DNA of 64,000 nucleotides from Ochotona curzoniae. Its lineage: Eukaryota; Chordata; Mammalia; Lagomorpha; Ochotonidae. Of this stretch, positions 1-11,998 are shown in pieces. Under the pieces are notes generated by a model. That model worked only from the letters and a program-made list of their open reading frames with translations, had not been told where the DNA came from and searched no databases. Where the stretch lies: the NCBI RefSeq assembly GCF_017591425.1, contig NW_024466512.1, positions 18,107,001 through 18,171,000 on the forward strand. The letters run 5' to 3'. Position 1 is the first letter of the stretch. Each line of letters begins with the position of its first letter. A program made the position numbers and the translations under genes.

Positions 1-120
1 CTTCTATCCTTTAAAGAGAATAAGAAAAACTTCACATAAAATGTGCAACTGAACACAATATATTTGATACAGTCTTTAGCGATCAGTGATTAAATAAAAA
101 CTATAGAAATGAATATAACC

Positions 121-465
121 AGGCCTGATGCACTAGCCCAGCAGCTAACGTTTTCACCAAGTACCCGCTAGGATCCCATATGGGTGCTTGTTATAAACCC
201 AGTGGTCCAGCTTCTCATCCTGCTCCCTGCTTGTGGTCTAGAAAAGCAGTCGAGGACAGCCCAAAGCCTTGGGACCATGCACCCATGTGGGAGACCCGGA
301 AGAGCTCCTGGTTTCTGTCTATAGGTTGGTGCAGCTCTGGCTGTTGCAGCCACTTGGAGAGTGAATCAGTGGACACAAGATCTTCCTCTCTATCTCTCCT
401 CCTCTCTGTGTATCTGATTTCCAATTAAAAAAATAAAACAAATCTATAAAAAATAAAAACAAACA
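121..465 (+). mobile_element. Lagomorph C-type SINE, diverged, near full length
   Basis: A tRNA-derived lagomorph SINE in sense orientation. Hallmarks in order: a degraded head ending in CCCATATGGGTGC, the middle block CAAAGCCTTGGGACC, GTGGGAGACCCGGAAGA, the CT-rich block CTTCCTCTCTATCTCTCC, and an A-rich tail with AATAAA-like motifs. The tRNA-like head is mutated, so the copy is old and its Pol III promoter is probably dead. No clear target duplication was found. Confidence 0.9.
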
Positions 466-1139
466 TATAAATCTGCTTAGATGACAATTTATCAGGCATT
501 GGATTCAGCTCTATTTTCTTCATTGTTAAAATCACCTCCTCTGCTTATATTGTACATGCCTTAATTACCAGGGACAATCTAGGATTGTAGCTCTGAAAAA
601 TGAGGATCAATTATAAGGTTTAGTTCATTTCGAGGTACTGCTTTACCTCCCGTTACAGTTTTGTGTGTGCTTCACATTTTCTGATGCTGTGTCTATATAA
701 ACTATCCTCTGTAGCAACCACAAGTTCTGTGCTAGCAAGGAACCCACTTTAAAGTGAGTTGCTTGGGGATGGTGGAAGCCGACCGTGTTACAGGCAATAT
801 GGTAGCATAGAATGAGCAGTATATAAGGATAGCAGCTTCAGTGGGCCAGGCAACATGTTCCTTGGTGTGGTTCTACAGAGGAATGAAAAATGGCCTGTCC
901 CTGAAGAAGGCAGAGGGAGAAGAGAAACACAGGGAGAGAGTAGTCATTGTTCTCTTCGAAGAAATTTTAATCTGTGCTTTAATATACATTTGCACAGACT
1001 GGGATAACATTATTTGTGCTATGGCAGCATTGAAATTCATATGCGGGGATTTCATAAAGTTCATAGGATAAAGAGATAAATTTGTTTTTGCACGAAAAAG
1101 TTGAAACATACACATTGAGATATTCAACATGTTCACTGC
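466..1139. other. Unique non-coding sequence
   Basis: No gene, repeat family or RNA recognised. Reading frames here are short and overlap the neighbouring SINE on the other strand. Confidence 0.6.
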
Positions 1140-1154
1140 AAAATGCATATTATG

Positions 1155-1484
1155 GGCCCAGTGCGATAGCGCAGTGGTTAAGGTCCTCGCCTTGCACGCC
1201 CGGGATCCCATATGGGCACCGGTTCTAATCCCGGCAGCTCCACTTCCCATCCAGCTCCCTGCCTGTGGCCCGGGAAAGCAGTCAAGGACAGCACAAAGCT
1301 TTGGGACCCTGCACCCTTGTGGGAGACCTGGAAGAGGCTCCTGGCTTCGGACCAGCATAGCATCGGCCGTTGCACTCACTTGGGGAGTGAATCATCAGAC
1401 GGAAGACCTTCCTCTCTGTCTCTCCTCTCTGTATATCCACCTTTCCAATAAAAATAAAATAAATCTTTAAAAAAATAAGAAAGA
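1155..1484 (+). mobile_element. Young full-length lagomorph C-type SINE with 15-bp target duplication
   Basis: A complete, little-diverged copy. It starts GGGCCCAGTGCGATAGC and ends in an A-rich tail. The tRNA-derived Pol III promoter is readable: an A-box-like TAGCGCAGTGGT at 1167-1178 and a B-box-like GGTTCTAATCC at 1221-1231. It is flanked by a perfect 15-bp direct repeat, AAAATGCATATTATG, at 1140-1154 and 1485-1499. This is the hallmark of recent L1-driven retroposition and fixes both ends. Reading frames over it on either strand are by-products of the SINE. Confidence 0.97.
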
Positions 1485-1499
1485 AAAATGCATATTATG

Positions 1500-1821
1500 A
1501 AAAATGCACAGATTTTACTTTTTTGAGCCCAATTAAACATTTTTTAATTACATTTTCCAAATGCTTTGTGAAGTTGCCTGAAATAACTGCATGGAAAGAA
1601 TTCAGGATTTCATTGGGAAGTGCAATGGCAGTAACAGGAAGCTTTAATGAGAGAGCACAGGACATTGGCACAAGCTTTGACATGATTAACAAAGCTACGA
1701 GAGAAAAAGTTGACAGTAGGACCTCATACTGGGGTGGGTTCAGGGACAATACATACACGTCACGATTCAGAATTCTTCAGGCAATGATTTAATATGTTCA
1801 TTCAGGTAGATGGGCCATTTT
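1500..1821. other. Unique non-coding sequence
   Basis: An 89-codon frame (1523-1792, plus) crosses most of the interval. I recognise no family in it, and it has no visible splice context. Nothing else seen. Confidence 0.5.
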
Positions 1822-2075
1822 AAAAGGTTTATTTATTCAGGTGAAAAGACAGAGTTACAGAGAGAGCAGGAGAGGCAGAGCTGTGCCAAGTCAAAGCCAG
1901 AACTGGGAGTTTCTTTTGGATCTGTGGGCACATGGGCTCAAACACGGGGCCGCGTTTCACTGCTTTTCCAGGTAACTACTTGGGAGCTGGATCAGAAGTA
2001 GAGCAGCTGGCACTCAAACTGGCACCAAATGGGATGCTGTGCCATACCCTGCACCACAGTGCCAGGACCCAGTAA
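1822..2075 (-). mobile_element. Old C-type SINE, antisense
   Basis: Read on the plus strand it starts with the reversed tail (AAGGTTTATTTATTCAGG), then GAAAAGACAGAGTTACAGAG, GGGAGCTGGATCAGAAGTAG, and ends with the reversed head (CACAGTGCCAGGACCC). The divergence is typical of an older rabbit-like C repeat. The middle is shortened. Confidence 0.85.
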
Positions 2076-4395
2076 TAAGATCTAATACACAGCATATTCT
2101 TTCCCATCTCAAAATCTGAGTGTGTACATGTGTGTAAAGAGAGAGAAAGCCTCAAATAATCTTAGGAATTGATATATTTATTATCATCATAATTATTGGC
2201 TTGGTCAGGTATTTTAAGCATTTCTTTAAATAATCAATTTACCTATAAAGTAAATTTTTTTTTAGCATGTGAAATCTTTACATTTAATAGTATGTAGAAC
2301 TGTAATTATGAAAAACTATGTAGAATAATTACTCCAGTCCATTTTGCAAATAATGTAAAGACCCAAGTAAGGATGTAACTGGTAACCACCATGGATGATG
2401 ATGATGGTGATGGGGGTGAAAGCTTTTTTTTTCTGATCATGGTAGCAGAAATGAATTGTTTCGTCTTGGAGTCCCTTAGGAACTTCTCCAACATTGCCCT
2501 GCCTTGTAACAGTCTTTGCAGATGATCCTCCTGTCCTGCTAAACGGGGAACTTTGTGAACACTGGACTGTGCCTTAGTGGCTTCCAGTGCTTACTAAAAC
2601 ACAAGTGGCTTGCGGTAACTTGTAACCGCTTGTGTGTCTGAGAGCGGATGAAGCAAGCAAGCTGCTTTCTGTAAGAGGCCATTTCGTCTTTTCCTGTAGG
2701 GGACAGATGGGGAAAACACTGCATTTAATTTAGCGGCTGCTTCTGATTTCTTTTCATGGGTTCTTTTTTTTTATTTTCCTAGAGGGGAAAAAATGGATTT
2801 CTTTTACATTTCTTTGATGGATTCATTCTGGTTTTCTCTTTAACTTTTTTTTTAACTTGGTTTTGGTCCAGGAGAATTGCCCTCCAGACACTTTTAGGCG
2901 GTTGACTGATAAGGTTTGGGAACAGTTATCATTCGGAATCTTGACAAAAAAGGGATTGATACTTAGTAAGTGTGATAGGCCCTGGTCAAAATTTTAGTTT
3001 TAAAGAATATAGTTGAGGTGCTCTTTGCAAAATGCAGGATGTATATTTCCACAGGCTTGGTGCCAGGAGTGGGTTTATGAAACTCAATTTATGTACAAGG
3101 AGAGAATGTTTGTTCTCATATTCACACAAAGCGTAAGAAATGTGTCTATAATTATTGTAGAATTTATTATTATTATGTTTGCAATGCTAGAGAGATTGGC
3201 ATTGCATAAAGTAGAACTTATAAGAATAATTATAATTTTGGCCTAGTGTTGTTATAATATGGGTACATGAAAAAGCAAAAAGGTGCTTCAGCTGTAGAAT
3301 TTCTGCATTCGTAAGCGCAAGGGACTTGGATTTCCAGCAGTGTAACTGGTCCTACCTGAGCACATTGCTTCAAAGTTGCACTTTTACAGTAGCAGCTTTT
3401 TGTTTTTGTGACACAAGTCACACCGTGGAACAGAAAATTGAATAACAGAACTCTGGATATCAAATCTAACACAATAAGCAGTCATAGACGAAAACGTCGC
3501 TGTTTCACCAACTTTGCTGCAATGCAGAGTAAAAGGGCAACTGCCTCCATTTCATGCCTAGTGCATAGACTGAAATTTCTTTGCTACGTCACAAGGAACT
3601 TTAGGTTGAAGATCAATTTTCTGTTTCCGTGTGTCAGAAGAAGAATTTTTAAATTTCCATCATTATTTCTTGTTTTCATGAACATATAGTCATGCGCCAA
3701 ATAATAAGTCCCAGTCATAGTGGAGCATGTATGTAGAGATGATATAAGATTATAGCAGAATTGAAGATTTTCTATTACCTGGTAATGTTGTTGTAATCAC
3801 AAGATCATGAACAAAGGCCTGTTCACATGTATCTAATATTGATGCTGCAAATAAACCTGCTGGGGGGGGTCATTTAGAAATATAGCCTAATTAATTATGT
3901 ACACTACACAATGTTCCACAATGATGATAAATGGTTCTGTGGCTGGCATAGGTATTATTCTTTATTTTAATATCTAATTTGATAACATTTTTCAAGTTTT
4001 TATATTATGAAATATTATAAAGCATATTTTACTTACCTGTCTAAAATGAACTTTATCATATTTTATATTCCTATTTTGATATTTATATTGTATTTCAAAA
4101 TTTTACTTATATTTAGAATATTTTAAATTTTAATATTTTACTTTGGAATGACCTCCCATTTTTTTTAAATTTACTGTGAAATGGTATGTGGTATTTCACT
4201 GGTGAATGCTGATGTATCTTGTAATTTCTGTGTTCTTGATTTATATCTAACTATCACACCAAATGATGGACTTGCAACATGTAGGTTTGTGTATACTCTG
4301 TGTTGTCCACACAATGATCACATCAGCTCAGGATTCATTTCTCACACTGTATCCTTGCCCTTCAATGAAGTATGTATTCAGCTTAGTTCTTCATT
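2076..4395. other. Unique AT-rich non-coding stretch
   Basis: No gene or repeat recognised. It includes a short GAT-rich tract near 2393-2420 and a very AT-rich segment at about 3960-4165. Frames at 3013-3246, 3230-3472 and 3408-3689 overlap one another on both strands and match no family I know. Confidence 0.55.
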
Positions 4396-4712
4396 GCACA
4401 GTGGCTCAACTGATTAATCCTTCCCCTTGTGAGTGGTAGGGTCTCATATGGACTCTGGTTCCTGTCCCAGATGCTCCACTTCACTTCTCACTCTCTGCTT
4501 GTGCCCTGGGAAAGCAGTGGAGGATGGCCCAAAGCTTTATGAAAATGCAGCCTCATGGGAGACCTGGAAGAAGCTTCTGGTCCTTGACTTCAAATTGGTT
4601 CAGCTCTGGCCATTGTAAACATTTAGTGGGTGAAACCTGATAGGAGATCTTTTTCTCTGTCTCTCCTTCTCTCTATTGAATGTACTTTCCCAATTAAAAA
4701 ATCATTTAAAAA
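4396..4712 (+). mobile_element. Old C-type SINE
   Basis: Diverged sense copy with the head remnant CACAGTGGCTCAACTGATTA, TCTCATATGGACTCTGGTTC, TGGGAAAGCAGTGGAGGATG, CATGGGAGACCTGGAAGAAG, the CT-rich block and an A-rich tail. A premature gap and substitutions in the tRNA head indicate age. Confidence 0.88.
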
Positions 4713-5139
4713 TGATAACTTGCTATCTATTCCATGTTTTGGTCAAACTAGACTACTCACATTTAGTAACACTGTATGTTTTCTGCTCATTCCCCCATTT
4801 ATCTTAAACATTCTTCGTTCCCTTTCAAATTAAAGTTCACAACCCTTTGCAGTTCTTGCCTATTCATAACTATTCTGGGCCTAGCGAATTGCTCATTGCA
4901 CAGCCTCAATCGGAAACAAAGAGTCACAGAGTACAAAACTCAGGCTGCACCATGTGCTTCTCACATGGCCCACCTTGTGGTGCATCCTCCCAGGTGTGTG
5001 AGGAATAAAGAACACGATGATGACCAAATTTGACAGAATAGGTCTTACATTGCTAAGTAATGATCCAAGGGCTTCATATGTCCATGTCACCTAATCAGTA
5101 AAGCCCCTGGGTAGTTGCTCTTATACTCTTACTTCAATA
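4713..5139. other. Unique non-coding sequence
   Basis: Nothing recognised. Two overlapping short frames on opposite strands (4776-5033, 4893-5090) have no family resemblance. Confidence 0.5.
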
Positions 5140-5225
5140 ATGAGGTACTGTGCTCTTGAGTTCAGACACTGACCCAAGGCCACGCACCTACTAGACAAGA
5201 AAGATAGGATCTGAACGCAGGTTGT
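5140..5225 (-). mobile_element. MIR fragment
   Basis: Reads as the reverse complement of the MIR core: CTGACCCAAGGCCACGCACC followed by GATCTGAACGCAGGTTGTC, which parallels the usual CCCAAGGTCACACAGC and GATTCGAACCCAGG. Short and diverged. Confidence 0.6.
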
Positions 5226-5261
5226 CAGAATTCCAAAAAATGCATTGTGGATTATCGTTTA

Positions 5262-5608
5262 CAACTTTTTTTTTAAAAGATTTATTTATTGGAAAGTCAG
5301 ATACGCAGAGAGGAGGAGAGACAGAGAGGAAGATCTTCCGTCTGATGATTCACTCCCCAAGTGAGCGCAACGGGCCGATACTATGCCGATCCGAAGCCTG
5401 GAACCAGGAACTTATTCCGGGTCTCCTACACAGGTGCAGGGTCCCAAGGCTTTGGGCCATCCTCTACTGCTTTCCTAGGCCACAAGCAGGGAGCTGGATG
5501 GGAAATGGAACTGCCGGGATTAGAACTGGCACCCATATGGGATCCCAGGGCGTTCAAGTCAAGGACGTTAGCCACTAGGCCACGCTGCTAGGCCACGCTG
5601 CCAGGCCC
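5262..5608 (-). mobile_element. Young C-type SINE, antisense, with duplicated head segment
   Basis: Nearly intact antisense copy: T-rich reversed tail, AGGAAGATCTTCCGTCTGAT, ATTCACTCCCCAAGTGAGCG, CACCCATATGGGATCCCAGG, and a reversed head ending GCCAGGCCCC. At its 5' end a 13-bp unit TAGGCCACGCTGC occurs twice in tandem (5576-5588 and 5589-5601), lengthening the tRNA-like head. Frames of 118 and 76 codons across it are by-products of the SINE. Confidence 0.95.
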
Positions 5609-6129
5609 CACTTACATTAAATCTGTGGAGGAACTAAATTGACAGCCCATGAGACATGATGCAGGAAGATGTGCAGGAATCCTATTCACAGCAAAACATG
5701 AGTCAACATCATCTGCAGAATCATTATTAACTAATCATGACATGCCATTGTTTGATAACTGATTAAAAGATTTACATTCTTAAACTATCAGTTAATTTGC
5801 CCACTAATTTAATTAAAAGGGATTTTCTTTTAGGCCTCAATAGTCTCGATCACTTGTCATTTTTTTCTGTTGCCTCATCCATTCTGGGTGTAAAGGGACA
5901 TCACTCCTCATTGAAGGCTATTGACTGTAAATGGGTGATTCATCTTCGTTGGAAATAGATTATGTTTCCTGTCCTCAGAATTAAATCATCAGGGCACATC
6001 CGCTTGCATGTACTCTCTCGTGAAGCCGCATATCTGTCAGAGGCAATGCCACTTGGTGTGATTTTTTTTCTGCTGTAGATTATAGTAACCTCTTCATTTA
6101 TCTCTCTGCCAGCAGTTTTGCCATCTACA
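5609..6129. other. Unique non-coding sequence
   Basis: No gene, repeat or RNA recognised. Confidence 0.55.
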
Positions 6130-6440
6130 TTAGTTGTCTATGACTGTCATAAAAATCATTTCCAACTTAGTCATTTAGAACAATAAAAATTTGCATTTGT
6201 GTATTCTGCAGTTTAGAAATTCAACTGGGGTCTCCTGGGGCTGAACTTGAGGTTTCAGTAGAAAAGTATCTCCTTCGCTGCCTTTCTGGCCTGCAGGAGT
6301 CACCAGCAGTCCTGGCTCCTGGTCCTCTTCCTCCATCTTAAAACCCAGCTTTAACGCGCTGAGTATTTCTCCTTCAGATCAACTCTGATACTGTGTTCTG
6401 CTCAGTTGGAAAATCCAGGATAACATTCCCATGACAAGTA
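6130..6440 (-). mobile_element. MLT1/MaLR-like LTR fragment
   Basis: The plus strand follows the usual order of a reversed ancient MaLR LTR: TAGTTGTCTATGACTGTCAT, a CAACTTAGTCATTTAGAACA block in place of the usual GGCTTAAAACAACAG, a CTGCAGTTTAGAAATTCAAC block, and a CT-rich region. Heavily mutated, so family and edges are approximate. No internal retroviral sequence is adjacent. Confidence 0.5.
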
Positions 6441-8630
6441 GTGCAGCAGCATCCGCAGAACCCCTTTTGCCAAAGAAAGTAATATTTCACAAGTTATTTT
6501 AGTGAGCTGGTGTTCTGTCTGCCATGATATAGCTAATTCCTGTGTGTTCTCAACTATGATCAAAGCCAGAATTCTTCAAATGCGGGCATGAACATGTAAG
6601 TTCATATGTAAAAATGTAAAATTCTTCAACAGCCTACCCTAGCATGTAGAACATATGTGGTAGTTCGTAATATTGCTTTTTTAAGAAAAGAAAAAAAGAA
6701 TTCTTTTCAGCTTCATAATCCATCACTCTAGGTAAGCTGGTTTTTATCTCCTCCTTCATTCATTTTTGCCGTTGACCTTCGCACGAGCTGTGCTCTTTCT
6801 CTATGACCCAGCCTGCATTTTCAGTGCTTGTGATATCTGTGAACAGCAAAACAATTTCTCTTGCTGTATGGGTAACAAGGAGTGCTGCCCTTTGAGCTAC
6901 AACTCTTTTGAGTAGCTCACAAGAAGATTTAAGGAGACTATATGAAGAGTCCTTATTAACATATACAGTAGATAATCCAATTTACCTAATGCATGCATTT
7001 TGGGTTATCCTTTCTTGCTCCTATCCTGACAGTCATGGCTCAGTGCCCATTGAAAGAATCTCATTCTTGCTCCAAAGCCACCTCATTGCAGCACTGTAGA
7101 CTGGAATTCTAAATGAGCTCAGAGTATGTCTACGTGGCGTCTAATCCACAGCTCTTTTCTCCACTTTCCCTAAAGCTCTGGGGTCTTTTCTCTTTGAATT
7201 GTTAAATATGAAGCACAGATGCTTTTCTGCCTTCAGTCTGGATAATTGCCTTTATTAGAGACCTCAGCGTGAAAGCAGTGGTTAGGCATGATTGCTGAAT
7301 AATTGGGTCATCTACCTACACTGCTCCAGAAGAAGATTCCTATTGCTCTCTAACAGGCATATAGCAGCAGCAGCACCAGGCATGACAAGGGCTAAAGGAA
7401 ACGACTGCATTTCTCAAAAGATCAAGGAATGTTTCTAGCACTCCAGTAAGTGGTTTAAAAATAACACATGAGATGCTCAAGCTAATGTAGAACTCCTGAC
7501 TGGCATCATAGGATCATTCATCAGTAAATACTGGAATATGAGCTCCTTAAGATAAAAGAATAATTTTTCCTCATTAAGAATCTTTAGAAAAATGTTTTGG
7601 GGAAAATTATGTTGATGTATGTTTACTCTTCCTGCTTAGAATTGTGTATTTTAGCAGGCTTCACACTGCAGTTGCACCTGTGCCAGGGAGTGTAGTATGT
7701 AAATCATGATAAATTCCAGTTAGAATTTATATTAACAGAACTAAATAAGTAAAAAATGGACCAGATAAGTCTGATGAAGATTTAATTTAGAATAATTTGT
7801 CTTACTGTATAGCAAGAGTTATAATAAAACTTGAGGATTAAGACAGGCTGCTGCTATGGGCGTAGCTAGATAACGCACACATACATGGAAAGACCACATG
7901 CACTAGAATCCCATTAGAGATGGGAGGAGGAGTGTATTGGTTCAATGGATGCTGCTTGAACATCTGGCTATCAAAATGAGAAGGAAAAGGGGAGAAAGAA
8001 AGAATTGAGTGTCTACCACCCATATTTATCAGGCAGATTGCCAACCTTAAATACTAGAGGAAAAGTACACAATGTTTAGAATAAAATATATTTCTTTAGA
8101 TCTGGAAGAGGGAAGAATTTCTTATCCAAACTATACACACACACACACACACAGAGTGAGCAACATAATTATACATTAGATTCTTATAAGAGCAACTAAA
8201 TAAATGTGTAAAAAATTTACAAATTCACTTAGATGCAACTCACTAACATGAAGATTAGTAAAGTGATAATAAGACTCCTTTAGAAGTTTTAAAAATAGGA
8301 AACTAAAGCACCTGTCGTGGAGGCATCAAGTATCTCACATACACATATTTCATAACGTAAAATGTAATAATTTGTGTATGTGATATCGAATACCTGCAAC
8401 AATGCCTAAAGTTGATAAACAGTAAGCGCAAAAATCAGATGGGAATAAGCGGAAAATCAAGAAGGGGAATGCGGAAGACTTCTCCATTTTGGTCATGTTG
8501 ATTTTTCCTAAATTGAATCGTAGAAATATTGGTTTATTTCTGGCTCCTAATTTAGATCCTGTAGCCCTGATGGCTGTGCGAAAGGGTGATAAAGCAGAGG
8601 ACCCAAAATCGCTGACTTTCTGTCTTTGTT
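6441..8630. other. Unique non-coding sequence
   Basis: No gene or recognisable interspersed repeat apart from a CA microsatellite at 8135-8152. The longest frames (6908-7099 plus, 7838-8044 minus) are under 70 codons and unrecognised. Confidence 0.55.
8135..8152. repeat. (AC)n microsatellite, 9 repeats
   Basis: A pure AC dinucleotide run in unique sequence. Confidence 0.95.
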
Positions 8631-8884
8631 TTTAAGGTTTATTTATTTTTATTGGAAAGTCAGATTTACAGAGAGGAAAGACAGAGAAGAAGATCTTCTG
8701 TCTGCTGGTTCACTCCCCAAGTGGCCACAATGGCTCGAGCTGAGCCAGTCTGAAGCCAGGAGCCAAGAGCTTCTTTCTGGGTTTCCCATGCAGGTGCAGG
8801 ATCCCAAAGCTTTAGGCCGTCCTTAACTGCTTTCCCAGGCCACGGGCAGAGAGCTGGACAGGAAGCGGGGCTGAAATTGGTATC
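8631..8884 (-). mobile_element. C-type SINE, antisense, 5' truncated
   Basis: Begins with the reversed tail (TTTATTTATTTTTATTGG), followed by GAAGATCTTCTGTCTGCTGG and TTCACTCCCCAAGTGGCC. It stops after GGGGCTGAAATTGGTATCAT, so the tRNA-like head is missing. This pattern fits 5' truncation during insertion or a later deletion. Confidence 0.9.
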
Positions 8885-10272
8885 ATGGTAAAAATTTAGG
8901 AAAAAAAGACGGGAGGAGAAGTGGTGGGAAACACCGACAGGAGGAAAAGTAAGGTGCCAAATGTTACTATTTGCATTGTGAAAAATAATGGAATCTATTC
9001 ATCTTGTTTACTAAATATTAAAATCAACACAATTACAACAAAACGAAAAATAAGTAAATATGTTAAGCAAAGTCAAAAAGAAATCTAAAATATTATTTTG
9101 AGTTCTTTTGAATTTTTTAATATATTAGTTATTTTCACATATGATCAAATAAACATTGGTTGAAATAAAAATACTCATTTAGTATAACAATATTTAAAGA
9201 GTTATAATCTCAACCCCTATTAAGAAGGACTGAATACTAATGCGAACAATTTGTTTTGTGTTTCAAGTGACATCAAGCAAAGGCTTTCATTGCTTTACAG
9301 CGTGCAACGGACCAAAAATGGATATAGGTGTGCTATGTGATGCTTTTATATAAGTATACATCATGTCATGATGATCATCATAAAATCAGTTACACTCATC
9401 ATAAGCACCGTTCTTTAAAAAGTCCCATTTCCTTGTCTGTGCCACAGCCTCCCATTGCATGACCTGTTACATTCCTCCAGTGGTATTTTGAGTGTGTTTA
9501 GCTTTGATATGCCTTTCACACCAGATCTACCAGTCCCTTGAGTTCACTGCCTGCCGCGTGTGTGCCACATTTTCCTGGGTCTCATGCTCCCTGATGGGTT
9601 GCAGGAACAGTCGTTGTACGAGAGGGCACCAAGCTCGTTAGGGAAGGGGAACTGCTCCTGTGGTGGTGTTAATGGCCAAAATTTATAGTCTGCTTTGCAG
9701 GTCACTGATTCATCATCTCACATGCACGCTACCCTATCACTCAAAGCTTTCTAATACTCCAGGGCATTTTGCTGATAGCTTCATTCTTCCAAAGTGCATT
9801 TGTCACTTCTGTCTTGATGCTAGAGTGCAAGTTTCCAACAGCATATGATGTGAGATTTACTGTAACCCTCTCCTCTTCCTTACTGAGTGATCACCAGAAG
9901 TAAACTTTTATATGGCCAAGAAAGCAATGAATGGTTTGAAATGTGAGGATAGGAAAGAAAGCTTCACACTCTTCTATGCACATGGCTATAGATGAGTATC
10001 AGTATAAGCAACCAGAAACCTATGGCAACACAGTTCTATAGTTTATTTCAGCAGATTTTTTTTTTATAATGAAAAGATTAGCACAAAAATACATCCTACT
10101 TTACTTCCTTGGGTTTCCTGTTCCAATGACTCTCAAGTTTACAGATTTAACTACAAATTCTTGAAAATCAAAGACTTCATTGAAATACATGAATAAACAT
10201 GTGGGCACCTACTTAGAATGAGAGTACATCATGAACTTCGACTTCACATGCGATGTCACAGCTTTTGCTGTT

Positions 10273-10412
10273 ATGGAGCAATTAGATCTTGAATGTTTGA
10301 AAGAGTAATAGGAGAATAAAGCTAATGCTTTGCATAAAAGGGGAATAGTTGCTTGCCTATAGGAAAGCCTCTTTCTCCTTGAGAAAATAAGCACAGGGGC
10401 CCATTTTTGCCT
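10273..10412. repeat. Direct duplication, copy A
   Basis: Runs from ATGGAGCAATTAGATCTTGA to the T/G-rich end TTTTTGCCT. It matches 11419-11554 in order throughout with scattered substitutions and small indels; shared blocks include GATCTTGAATGTTTGAAAGA, CTATAGGAAAG and GAGAAAATAAGCACAGGG. Flanks on both sides do not match, so the repeat is bounded. It could be two copies of an unrecognised interspersed repeat or a local duplication. Confidence 0.85.
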
Positions 10413-11418
10413 GTTTCAGGGACAGATGGACCAATCACAGCCAATGCACAAATATCTTATTTTCTTTTGCTAGGTGGGTGGCTATCTTTTCCTAAGCATA
10501 TTTTAGAACATTTTCACTAGTTTTGCAAATAGTATTAAGTCCACATTGTCTCACAGCATAATCATGGGTCTGTTAGAATGCTGTATTGTTTTGAAATTCT
10601 GTAAGCCAGAACACAGCAGGAGCTGTGAACTCTAAACGGTAAATTACTGCTCAGCAGCTCTGGCTTCATGTGCTAAGGTTTCAGCCATGAGACCTAGAGG
10701 CACTAACCCACTGCAGGCTTCCACTACTTCCCCTTTCAAGGAAGCTACATGGATTGAATGGCTTCTAAAATTCCTTCCAGAACTAAATATTAGGACCATC
10801 ATCATTGTGGTTTTGCTCTGACTGATGGAAATCTCTCCAATGCTTATGCGACTCCCCATGCCTGCCCATTAAATAAGCATTTTTAAATCCATTATCTGTA
10901 AAAAGTCACCTGTTTTGTAGAAAGGCTTCTAGCTGCACCTGTTCTGAAAGATTGTGATTGTCACGCAACTGCTGTTACAACTAGTATTTGATACTACTTG
11001 AGTGCTTTATCATCTTTCTGGCTGTTATCTGCTAAATACTATTCTCTATCCATTTGCAAAAGGAATATTGTCAACCCCTTTCAAGACTGACATCTTGCCT
11101 TGATATAGAAAAACCTCATGTCTTACTTTGATGTAAAAACCTGAGTCACAGAATCAGTGTAAGGTGTTTTCTTTTTGTATGGCATGGGTTTTAGACATTT
11201 GCCATCTTTGTTAGAATTAGGCATTTCTAAAGGCAATAGGTAGTTTCAGGGAAAAATGCTGTCCTGTTAAAGTCAAAATTTATATTTTTCAATTAGAGAG
11301 TATGATTAAAAACAGAAGGATTTTTCTCCTACCATTCTTTGTGTTTCCTTTCTGTAAAAGAGTTTATTTATTATAAAGGGTGAGGGACACTATTTATCAC
11401 ATTCATTTCCTGATCCGC

Positions 11419-11554
11419 ATGGAGCAATTTGATCTTGAATGTTTGAAAGATTGATAGAGTAAAGTGAATGCTTTACATTAAGGGAAAACAATTGCTTGTC
11501 TATAGGAAAGTCCCTTTCTCATTGAGAAAATAAGCACAGGGACCTTTTTTGCCT
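11419..11554. repeat. Direct duplication, copy B
   Basis: Second copy of the segment at 10273-10412, same orientation, about 1.15 kb downstream. It starts ATGGAGCAATTTGATCTTGA and ends at TTTTTTGCCT. Confidence 0.85.
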
Positions 11555-11814
11555 ATAATTAACCAAATAAAATGTTTGTATTGTTTCCGGTATTGACAGA
11601 TTAACTCTTCCAATCAAAGGATTTATAACGGCTTTCTGTGATTTCTACAAAAGCTATGGTTGAAGAAATAGTTTCATTATGTATCCCTCTTATTAGGTAT
11701 TTTATCCTTTTTATTATTATTGTTTAAAAATATTGGCCTAAAGCATGTTCTCTCTGCTAGAAGAAAACAATTTATCATTAAACCAGATTTCTTTCTGCCT
11801 TCTCACCATTATAC

Positions 11815-11998
11815 TAAGACCCTGTGCCTGCTTGGGAGACCAGGCAAAAGCTCCTCATCCCTGGTTTAATATCAACTCAGATCCTGTCACTGTGGCCACT
11901 TGGGGAGTAAACCAGAGGATGGGAGATATTTCTGTCTCTCCTTCTCTCTGAACATCTGACTTTCCAACAAAATTAAATAAATCTTTAAAAACAAAAAC
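11815..11998 (+). mobile_element. C-type SINE, 3' half only
   Basis: Starts within the body at ACCCTGTGCCTGCTTGGGAG and continues through GGCCACTTGGGGAGTAAACC, the CT-rich block, TGACTTTCCAACAAAATTAA and an A-rich tail. The tRNA-like head is absent, as in a 5'-truncated copy. Confidence 0.85.

Larger units (their letters stand above)
8885..11814. other. Unique non-coding stretch with a local duplication
   Basis: No gene recognised. It contains two direct copies of a segment of about 140 bp, listed separately at 10273 and 11419. The rest is AT-rich and featureless to me. Confidence 0.55.

Noticed and set aside
1155..1235. tRNA gene
   Set aside because: A- and B-box-like motifs are present, but the sequence continues into the SINE body and tail. 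It is the tRNA-derived head of a retroposon.
873..1379. 168-codon minus-strand frame
   Set aside because: Its N-terminal half is the antisense translation of the young SINE at 1155-1484; the rest is unrecognised.
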